From: Erodium maritimum
Taxonomy: Eukaryota > Streptophyta > Magnoliopsida > Geraniales > Geraniaceae
Reading direction: 5' to 3'
Length of the DNA: 64,000 nucleotides
Assembly: GCA_963921825.1 (NCBI GenBank)
Contig: OY997589.1
Coordinates: 41,984,638-42,048,637, forward strand
The translations under genes were made by a program, and so were the position numbers. Position 1 is the stretch's first letter. Every line of letters starts with the position of its first letter. Under the pieces are notes generated by a model, which saw nothing but the letters and a program-made list of their open reading frames with translations, searched no databases and had not been told where the DNA came from. Shown piece after piece: positions 1 to 12,000 of the stretch.

Positions 1-63
1 GTCAGTGAGTAACGAATCCAGCCGGCCCTCCAAAACTTGATCACCATCCCAAAGAGCGGGTGA
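1..63 (-). other. Start of CLC-d 3' UTR, cut by window edge
   Basis: The bases following the CLC-d TAA stop (64-66) on the minus strand. No polyadenylation signal is visible before the window ends. Confidence 0.5.
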
Positions 64-3000
64 TTATAAGCTTATCGAACCACCACCTTGGACAAGAAGA
101 CCATTGAGAAGTGGCCGCTCTGCTCCAGCATTCCTCGAAGACATTGTTCTATCGCGATGTCGAGCCCTGTCATCACAAAATTTTATTACTTTTAGGCAAC
201 ACGAATGAGATAACAATATGTAAAGTGCCTAGCTCTTTGCTGTGTTTTGAAGAACTGAAGATAATCCTGGGGTCTCAATCAAATTAGTTATCTTGTTCTT
301 GCACTGGTCAACTAACCTACTTCAGTAACTATCTTGATCAATATCAGGAGCAAGCCTGTGTTAGTTAGTTAGTTAGTTATAAAAAAAAATAAAGCAGCTT
401 AGTATGTTTATGTTCATGTATAAATTGTATTAGTGTGAGCTCAAGGGAAAAAGCACATAATGAAGAAAACTGCCTTCAGATGCATGGATCGGTTCTAATC
501 ACTGTTACATAAAGTTGCATGACATTCGTACCTTATATGCCTCCTCCAATGAGAGGTCGTATATCACCTACCAAAGCTATTTTTTATAAATTTATTTTGA
601 TTTTAGTTAGCTCTACCCAACTCTTGCATGGGCGTTTTAAGTGAGCTCTTGATGTACTAGTTAGGTCCTCCACCTAATAGCTCAAGCTTTTGGTTGGAGA
701 AAAATTAATGGGTACAATCTTAACAAATCATTGTTGTGAATTTGTTAGGGAATTAGTTAATAAAAAAATTAAGAATGACAGCCTAGTATTTGCATAGACG
801 GTGGACATTTACAAATGGAATTAGCAAAAATGTACACATTTATTGACTCTTGAGAGCTAATTGGACATCATGAAATTGCACGGGCTGTTCACATATAAAT
901 TGTGTTGCTTTCTCTATATATGATATTCAGATAAGCTACTTTACCATTTACCAAAGAAGAGTGGATTGAAGCAAGCAAATGAAATTAGCAAGGCATCATA
1001 GAGACCTTACACTGGTCGATTGTAGCTCTACTGTAGCTGAATCTTCATTATCCTGTAAATATATTATAACTTCAGCTCAGCCCTACCCAAACCCGTATGG
1101 TAGAATGAAATAAACAAAGCTAACAAAGCCAAAATACCTCAATTAACAAATCTTTTCTGGTAATCAAACCAATTACACGAGAAGCACGAGGGACGACAAA
1201 TACATGCCTTAATCCTAGTTGACGGAAAAGATTATATACCTGCACCAACACGATACAGCAGAATAAACAGAAAGACTAGGTGCTCAAACAAAGATAGTAA
1301 ATGAGGGATTCTCACCTTTGTCAAAGACATATCTTCTGGAACAACATATGGAGAAGGGTTCAAAAATGGGGCAAGATCAATATACATTTCCAAGTCATCT
1401 GAACTTAGGTGTATATCTTGTAAAGTAATTCCTTTACTGGAAACAGGCTTGACAAATTCACTGAAATTACGGGGGTATTAGGATCCATTATTTATACCTT
1501 AAATCCAAGTGAGTAAATGTCACATCCCAACTTACCTCATTGTTGTGGACCCACTTCTTGGATCACATGGTAAGGGACTATGCTGAAAATCTACCTTGGT
1601 CTGAAGAAGTACCAACAAATGACTGCAACATAACCCAAAAGTCAAGTTCTTATGAGTCAATGTAAGTATAGATTAAAATCATAGCATAACTAACAATATT
1701 TACCTACGAAGGACAAGTCCAATGACAAGTGTTTCCCCACTCCTCGCATGATCAATCACCTAGGTGGCAGAAAAAATAACACTGCTCCATAAACTAGATA
1801 CATACTGAAGTCATGAGAAAGGCGAAGTAGAAACACAGCTTACTGGAAAGCCATTGTGCTCATAGCTCCGCAGAATAGAAACTACATCAGAAACCTTGAC
1901 AACCCGAGGAAAGGACACAACCTTTAAAAATAGAAATTTAAGGAGTCAGTTAATGGCATGCAGCATATTCATAAGGCAAAGACAAACCCAATGTATCTAT
2001 ACCACACTCGGTCCTTATTTACTTAGAGACCCAGCTAAAACCATGGCATCCATAGTGAACCCACTCAAATAATGGGAAAGACCAATAATTTAACATGACT
2101 TCACAAGCTTTAATGAAAAGTAACTTTCCAAAGCAACTCATAAGAAAAACCATCAGTACCAACTCTCATAGTTTTCCTTTATGAGGGTATATAGGAAACT
2201 ACTTTTCTCCTATTGGTACAAGAATCAATATTCTGTAACTTATAATGGTTTATGTGGTGACTGAAAATGCCTTCATATAAGACATTGACAACTGCTTCTA
2301 TTCTTTCAAGAGGGGGTCATAAATAATCAATTTGGGTTCGCATGATACTAAGAAAATATAACTTCGAACAGAACACTGGTAGTTAATAAACACACGTATA
2401 GGCGTGTTGATGGTCATGACCTTGTATTGAGATTTTTTAATGGATGCTATGTCAAACACATAATTACATGTTTGAACAACTTATTCACTTTCTTTGCTAA
2501 CAGGCAGGAATAAGAGGAAACAAAAATTTGGAAAAGTATTTGTTAGAATTCAAATGAAATCCACCTTGCGATTTCCACATGCCTCCTTTGCAGCCAAATG
2601 TCGCATTTGGTACTTAGGTTTCGACTCCAGCAATGGAATGCCTCTCAGTTGAGCTTGTTCTTCGTACAGACCTTCATTAAAAGCATCACCTACAGCCTAC
2701 AGATGGAAAGTACATACACATTTTTTAATGTTCGTGTATGCACAACATTAAAAGGTTACGAGTGTCTACCTTCGATATAAGAAGAACAAGCATGATGAGA
2801 GGAAGGAGCTTCAAATTATTAGTGATTTCAACCATAATAACACATAAAGAGACTGTCATCCTCATGGAACCACCAAGAAAAGAAGCAGCTCCCAGTAGAG
2901 CATACCTAGAAAACATAAAAAAGTTTTACATATCATTTCAGAAACATGATTAAAAGAAAAGGCATGTTGCAGAGTGCAATCAAGATTGCTAAAATCCAAA

Positions 3001-6000
3001 CTGAAACACAATAGAGATCAAGATTAAAAGGGAAGTATTTATAGCTGCATCAACACAAAGTACAATAGTTAACATTTTATGAGCAGCAATAAGAAATTTC
3101 ATAAAACAGCAGAATCAAGAAAAACTGAACCCTGTTTATCGCCAGTTGAAGAATAAAAGCCTCACATCGAATAAAAGTAGTAGAAAAGGAGATGCATATA
3201 AAGGCAAGAGTCAATCCCACTATTAAGGTGAACCTGAGTTGTGGAACTTGATCTGATATATGTAACCTTTCACTTTTGGTTTTTATAACTGCCACTTGGA
3301 CTAAAACAATTGGCATACATGATAGTAGATGCAATACTAACAACCTATGGTTCAGCATCATCGGATTTACCCCTGGAATGTCTACATATACATCCACAAC
3401 TTTTTATGAGAGTATTCCCCTTGCACTTTTGTCATTGATTAGGATCAAATAACATTCAACTGGTCCAGTAAACCCCTCTCGTTTTATACACGACTTGACA
3501 AACAAAGCAAAAAAAGTGACTTTCCAAAACAACATACAGGCTAGCTACATGAATCCTGAGAAGAAGAAAAAATCCTTGGGGGCACAGCTTGTATTCTCCA
3601 TTCCGCCCTAAAATCAAGGGTTGTCATGCATTGTCTTAAACTTCTTTCCCATCTTTCTTGATAAAGTCATTAACCTTAATAGGCTGCTCATGTAAACACC
3701 CCCCCCCCCCCCCCCCCCCCCCCCCCCGACCAGGTTATATGATGTTTAGGTGCTTTATCTACATATTCTGCATTTATTCAACCCTATGAACTTTTATGCT
3801 CATCCATTTTCAGCATGTTACGTTTTCATGCATGACTTCATAAAAATGTGCCCACCTAGACATCCAAGCACACAAATGAAAACCACAGCTTTCTGGCTGA
3901 TAGTGAAAACAAATATAGAAGGTTGAAAATACATGAAAAAAAGTCTAAAACTCTAATAGCAATGAAATATTCACAGGTCAATCTTCCAATTAACTTGAAC
4001 ATAAAACTTACGTTCCCTCTTCAATATTAAGCTTCTTGTAAAAGCTAACAACGAACATGCCGACAAGGCGCCCATATGTTGACCCTATCATTATTCCAGG
4101 GACAAATTGTCCAGCTGGAACAGCAGTTCCAAATGTCACCACAGCTAGGGTATAAAACATAACCTGGGATCACAGAAACAGAATATAAGCACAACTGTAT
4201 TGACAGCACTGTGTATATGAATTTCTCACTCCACATTTACGTCCAGAAACATGTCATCAATCTTTCGTTTGAAACCGCTGATCGGAAAAAATCTCCTTTA
4301 ATATTACTAGACTGGATATGGTGAAGTCCTATAATACCAAAACAAATACAACTCCTGGGCAGATTGCCACCTCGTTAAATGGCCAATTCAAAATTTAGTG
4401 AGGAATTTTCAAGAAATAAATAAAAACTATAAATATGAATGATCTGATAAAAATAGTAATTATATATCCTGCATTAATATTACCACACAAGTCTTTAATA
4501 TTTACTAGCACTTAAATAGTAATATTACCACACAAGTCTTCTAAAAATTGATCAACTTTTTTCATTGTAGTAGCAAAAAATAAGGTGCATGTTTTTAACA
4601 GATCTTTGAAGAAAAGATGTGAAAAGATTATGTCAATTAGATATATCTATTATTATTATAATATGATCAGTTTTTACAAATTTTATTTGTGTTGAAAACT
4701 TCCACTAAATTTTGCTTTTGTTATTTAATTGAGGTGGCCTATACTTGGTTCACCGCTGCTACAAAAAGTGGTTCACACAGACGGTAAATCAAATACTTGC
4801 TCATAAAGATATGCAAAGTGATGAATTATAACTATGTAACATAAAGAGTTTTTCTGTAATTAGTTCAGATTCCTAGGATGAGTACAAAAGCATAGTGGTT
4901 TTGATCAGCATTGAGTTCAGTAAGTCCAGATTAAAAGAAAAACAAATAACAAGAGGAAGTTTGGAACTCTTCAAAGCTATCCTTAATAATAAAGACACAC
5001 ACGATAACAATTAGTTTCAGGAGATTCTTGTAGGACGATCCATGTTATTCCAACACTAATTAGTCTTTCCATTTGAGTGTAGAGTTTCGCTTATCAACGC
5101 AACATATTTATAAGGAAATACAGATAAATCATGTACGACTTATATTCCATGTTCAATCAATCTGAAAAGACCGAAATTTCAAACACTTCATGCATAATGA
5201 CTCTCAATACAAAACCAGAAACATGCTGGCATTTTAAATGGCATAGACTCCGAACTGTGTCAAGTCAAAATTATGATTAGACGCTCATGAGTTTGTGTTT
5301 TTTCTACCATTTGGTGAAAGAATATCTAACTGTGCCCATGGTTAAGAAAAAGGAGCATCCGGGTAGTTAGGTTTTGGAAGCAGACAAATCAAATACAGCT
5401 ATATATGGGTATTATAAGGATGTAAGGCGAGAAACAGATTGCCATTGTATTAGAATCTCAAGAAATCAATTTACCCTATACTTTGTTACAAGTGTTAGAA
5501 TTTGATGAAACAAATCTGCGTGCCCACTTCAAATAGTTATAGAATTTGGCTTATTTATCAGATTCCATTTTTTTTCTCTATTAACATTCTTTACTAGATT
5601 TCCTTGGATGCTCATACATAATGTTTTTTTCTTATTCATGAGATAGTGTTTTTGTCTTGTCAATGGAATTAGAAGAAGAAAATAACAGATTTGTAACAGG
5701 CCCTATTTATAAGCTGACAAGTTAGTGGGTTGAGATCAACAAGGATGGAACTTAGAAACAGAACCAAACTTGAAAGAAAAATCAAATGTACAAAAGAGAT
5801 CTGAAGTGAATATAGAGCATATTTCAAGTTAATGTGCCTGAACATGGTAATTGAACAAATAATAGTACTGTGAGAAAACAGAACAAATAAATTACCAGAA
5901 ATGTCAACAAGCTTTGGGCACTGAACTCGTGTATGGTTTTTGCACTAAACAAATTCCTAATAGCATCATCCTGAAACGACAGACATAACTTCCATTACAC

Positions 6001-9000
6001 TGGGAACCATAAGATGCAAATCAAACCAAAGGATTAAGCATACAATAAACACCTGTGTATTGAAGAAAATGGTAGCAAGATCGTTGTACTCCTTGTTTTG
6101 ACTGCAATAAAACTGCATATATCAAAGAATACATTAGAATACCCACAAACAATAGCCAAATCTCAAAACCTTGGAAAATGTTGGCCATTCCTTAAAGATC
6201 ATACTACTACATTAGGTATACAAAAGTTGCTTGATCACAGAAGATATATATGCTAAGCTCAATTCACAAACAAGAAAATGTGAAGGAACACAGACAGACC
6301 CAAGCAAATTAGATATGTGAGTCACCACAATCACACTGCGTAGTTTCTTTATATTCACATCAAAAGCTATTTTTCAAGTTAAGACTATTGGGAAACTATG
6401 TGAGGTATGCACAATCTAATGTTTTCATCAACAATAGGGTGATCTATGAGTTCCATTGAGGTTAGCTCCGTTTTGCAGGTCAGACATTAGACTAAAAACA
6501 ACTACCTTCCTTAGTTATGATTATATTCTTTTTCTTTCTAAACCAACTTAAGTTGGCCCAATGGTTAAGAGCTCCTGCAAACATAATGGAGAACCATAGT
6601 TCAAACCCTGGTATAAGTAACCTTATATTTATTTAAGCATCAAGTGTTTAGTGCCTCTTACTTCCATATAGTAAGGTTGATTGCTATCTTTGCTTGGTAC
6701 ACAAAAATTTGCTGATCTTAAAAAATATGGTTTTTCTTTCTAGAACCAATATGCTTAATTCACTCCTTTGTGACTTCATGTAGAAATCTCAGATAGTTCA
6801 GTTCTTGGTACAATGAGAGGCCATATCAATAGGGAACGGATCTGCAATAAAATAGGTAGAAGGCTAGGAATGGGAACGGACTAGGAATAGGAAACAAACC
6901 AAATTCTGAGTTTATTATTTGGACTAATCTGACAATTATATATTTTTTTTCTTTCTAGAGTCAATATGTTTGATTCACTCCTTTTCGACTTCTCACAACA
7001 AAATAGTAAAGGTCCGTATGAAACTAATGTAGCCAATTTATGTCGAGTACCAAAGTAAACAAATCTAGATAGAAAATAACAGAGAAAAGGCTAAATAGAA
7101 CTTTGAGATGACCAAGGGAAGGGGTAAAGGATCTTACACTGACATAATTCCCATACATTCCAGGTGGCCGTGGGCACTCAATGCCAGTATCAGAATCTGA
7201 TTCAGGGCATGCACTGCATTTTCTTAGAAGTGGCAACCCAAATGAAATAATTGATGTTAACAGTGATATGAGGCATGCCTCAATAATCTGTAACAAATGT
7301 TGGTGGAACGGGGAGCAGAAGTAGTTGCGGGACAAGGAACAAAGGGAAAAGGAAAATTGTAAGATACGAATATATCATCAGAAGAATACAGATAAGCATA
7401 TCTAATAATATGCAATTTAGCGATTGTTCGAAAAGATTACCTTGACACGACTTCCTTTCTTGTGTAGATAACCCCGACGCCAGTTAGTTATATAAAGAGT
7501 AAGCTGGTTGAATAAGGCTCCTATAGAGAGAGAGAGAGAGAGAGAGAATTAACACAATGAAACGGTGAAATCATATGAATAGATATACGTCCAGGTTAGA
7601 AACACCTACCGAGTAAACCTCCAATAACCCCAATAACCGCCATTGGCAATAACTCCTCGAAAGAGTAATCCTCTTGGCCACTAAAAATAATACCATTTAA
7701 GAAGCAAGTAAATTACAGACAGAGAAATATGAAAGAAATGAAGAAAGCTCAGGTTCTAACTCTGATGTGTCCCATATTATGAAGCCTCCTGATCCAAAGT
7801 GTCCACATTTTCCACTCTTACACCAACCCATTGCAGTACGGACCACAACAGCTACAATGGCAGAAGTGAAGAACACACGCCACATAAGTTGACTCCTCCA
7901 CCTTCAAAACAAACCAACATAAATAATTAAGCATTCATCTTCTGCAAATGCAGATGTGTAGATCCCTAATTTTTTTAAGAGTGATAAGATTCATAAGAAT
8001 AATTCATATTAAATGGTACACAGCACATCAACATAGATAAAGCAGATGAAAATTACATATCCAAAATTAAAACTTGCTTACCAGGAAGTAACCTCCTCCA
8101 ATGCGAATAATACACCACCAACTGGAGCTCTAAAAGCAGCTGCAACTCCAGCTGCACACCCACATGTTACCTTCTCACGACATTAGACAAATGAGAAAAC
8201 AATCACATTCTAAATGCATGCCAACTCTAATATTAGAGAATACCATATTATAATTGGGCAATCAGGATACCTTTTAAGGGAATGAAAGAAGAGAATATTT
8301 TGCATGAGATAGAAGGCAATGGAAACAGCATCTTGGCAGTTGAATTTCAGAGCAGAACTCAAAAAACCATGCAACAACTAGATTTAAACAGATATGACTC
8401 TTTACTCAATAAGAACCCAAAATAAGGAAAAATAATCCCAAGTAACAATGAAAAGAACAATTTTGTCCTGTTTGCAGTTCCTTCTAATGTTTTAGGGAAA
8501 TGAATTAATGATGGTACCCACCACACACACACCCCTCCCCTCTTCCACTCACTGTATTTTGACTATTTTCTCAATCTACCTCTCAGTACAACTGCTTTAG
8601 ACAACAAGGAACACATTAGATCTACTGATCTATGTGTGTGGTTTAGTCAACTCATATAAATATAGTAATTATGTCACGTTGCATTCTCAAACATACTTGA
8701 AAGGACGCACCCATTTGATACTGACATAGTACTACAACAATGACAAAATTTATGACAGCACATGTACATGGAACGTTCACAAATTACAAATTTGGGAAAT
8801 TATCCAGCTCTATTACGGTACACAGGATATATTCGTCTTTTAATTAACCAACTACATAAAAAATAGTACAGTACAACTGCCCTAAAAGACCACCAAAACT
8901 ATTGATTAAACTTTGTATAAATATCATAATCTTAACCCCCGATGAGGTCAAGAGAAACATATTATGGCATAGAAAAGAGTGACATTCAAGGATAATTGGC

Positions 9001-12000
9001 ACCAAACTAGGGTTTCAAGCAAACAACCAAAGCGAAAACAAAATGTCATGTCCTCCTCCACACAAGTGAAACCTAAGAAAGATAACTTACAAGATCACGC
9101 CGATCTCGGTCACTCTTAAAAACTTGTAGCCACCTTGAACTTAAATGATACTTTGTAGATCCACCCTGAAACATTAAGGAACAATGGTAAACATCAGAAA
9201 ACTGCATGTCATTCATTTATGTCGTGTTATGGAAGTTTTAACAAAAGGGAATGTAAATAAAACAATTTGTATGCACCACAGTCTACAGATAGAAGTTCAT
9301 TATGTTACAGACTCATTGTCTCCTATTGAACCAATATTCATTGAGCATCACAAAATGACATAGCTATTATGAACTAGAAAATTAGTGTTCCACTATTAAA
9401 TACAAGGTTTCAAAAGGCGGGAAACTGGATTCGAGACGTTTTCCCTCCGCCTCACGAGGAGTGCACCTCAATATTACAGTGCACGTTTCATAGATTTCTG
9501 TGCATGAAGGCCTGCCCAAAAGAGAAACAAAAAAGGCATCTCTCATCTAACCAAAAAGCCCAGCCCATTTTACTTGTCTCAAACACAACACAACACACAA
9601 CCCAAATTAATTTTGAATCTACACCTCCCCTCTCCACTGCCATGTGGTCTATCAACCACTTCGTCCCTTCTCCTTCTCTCTCGCATTGAATGTTGATCAC
9701 TTCTCTCTAACTGTTACGGGCCGTACGGACCGGTACAAGGTGGGATAAGCCCACCACCAATTGTAGCCGAGTAACATAGTCGGCTAGGGTTTTGGCTTTT
9801 GGTTAATTAGTAGTTTATTTCCTTTTTAACAATTGTCTTTTAGTTAATGCATTGTATTAGAATTAGGGAAGTTGGGTAGAGTACTGACCAAGTACGATTG
9901 TACTAACCTCCTTAGCTATATGTACCAAGAGAGAAGAATAAAATAAATAGACATTGAGAATTAAATAAACTATTTAGTTCTCTACCGAGGTTAGAGCTCT
10001 TTATTAACGAGCTCGTGTTCGCCCACAATTGGGAGAAGAAAGAACAAGGGTTCGCCTTCGTGAAACCTTGGTATGGATCTTAACTCATATCTAGGCCCTA
10101 CAACGCGGTTCAGAAGTCAGGGTCCTAACACTAACCTTATAGAAAAAAAAACCTAACCATCGCCTCTTCGTTATCTCTGTCTCCCATGCATTCTCTTGTC
10201 ACTCTACATTTCACCCCTTCTCCTCTCTCTATCTCTCTCTAGTTCCCTCCTTGTCTCCATCGACACCGTCAAAGCTGCTTGAGATTTTAGAACCCATCAT
10301 TTGTCTCCGCTGACGCCGAAAATGAGCAGCCTTAACTTTGAGGCGCACACCTCAACATAAATCGGAAACTGAGGTGCATGCCTCGACCGTTCCGGCACCA
10401 TCCGAGGCACATCCCTCTGAACTACCTGCAAAGGCGCCACCTTATGTCTAAATATGGCTGCCTCGAGGCGTAGGCCTCCACCGTTTTTTAAAACAATAAT
10501 TAAATGTCACACTCAATCTTGTACTTCACTTTTTCAGCTGTGCCACCAAGTTAGCTTTTTCAAAAGCAAGGATCATTAAAAATCACCTCTACACCGGCAG
10601 CTGAAACTAGCAAATGAAAGTGCCTCTATAGCAATGACAGGTTGTATGTCAAATAAATAACATGACATGGAGCTGCACACTTTTTTATGGAAGAAGAATT
10701 CAACTTCAATAAGCACTTTTAATTGATCAACAAGTACGTTGTTCAGCATTGTGCATAATATAGTTAGTAGATAAAGACACATCTCAAAGAGGAGGTTGCA
10801 GCTTAGCACCAACTGGATATGGATACGGAGTCAATATTTTAGAAAGAAAAAAACATAGTACACAATACATTTGCGCACCAAACAAACTTTAATTGAATAT
10901 ATGTTTATACCTAATAACAGTTGATAAAAACAGACCTGTCGAATTACAAAACCAAGTTGTTTTGTTTCCATTACGAACTACAACAATAATAGTGGGAAAA
11001 AACAATCAATCAACTTTATCTTCAATACGCTCGGTGTTCTAAAACTCAGGGTGTTCTCTGGAGTATCAAACCACCGAGTTCGGGAAGTATGAATCAGTCC
11101 AGAACTCGATCAAACTCGGCCAAAACTAGGTCAGAACTCAGGCAACTATGTTTGTTAAGTAAAAAAAATCTTGTTATTAATGCTTGTTGTTATTTGAATT
11201 TGTTTCTTATGTTATTTTTGTTTGAAATATGGTTTGTGCTTTTGTTTGAACTCAATAAGTTGTTTGGAATCATCTTATTTGACTAAACTATTGTAATTTG
11301 TATTTAATATATATATATGGGTTAATTACCTTTTGTACCCTTATGAATTGGTAACACACCTTTAGTACCCCAAAGTTTTATAACGTTCAATAATAGTCCT
11401 TACGTTTTGGTAACACACCTTTAGTACCTCTTATGAATTGGTCACAGATCATTTAATACCCCTTATGTATTGGTAACGGAACAATTACATGCCTTATGAA
11501 TTGGTCACAAATCATCAAAATGGCGTAACCTTGACCTAAATTTTTTCCAGTGTGTTACCAATACATAAGGGGTACAAAAGGTGTGTTACCAATACATAAG
11601 GGGTACTAAAGGTAATTAACCCTATATATATATATCTTTAATACAAAACAAGTTTTGCCGATTTCTCCCCAATATCTCCCGGTAAGTCAAAAACTCTATA
11701 TTCATCGCCGCATCGAGTTTTGGCCGATCTGAGTTTTAGAACATTGAATATGCACGCTAAATCACTAGTCATTGCAAGCTATTACAACATGAGTATGTAT
11801 TAAATAAGCAAACTAAGCCATTGCTATCCTATGTATATATTTACTTTAAAAATGGTAAAACACGATTCGCATAATGCAAATCCTATGTCCTCGTGCTCAA
11901 CATCCATTCCTTAATTTTAAAATTTATGATTGTACATGCCTAAAAGAAAGTCAAAAAGATGATCAGCTTAACATAATTATGGTGAGGAATAAACAAAATA

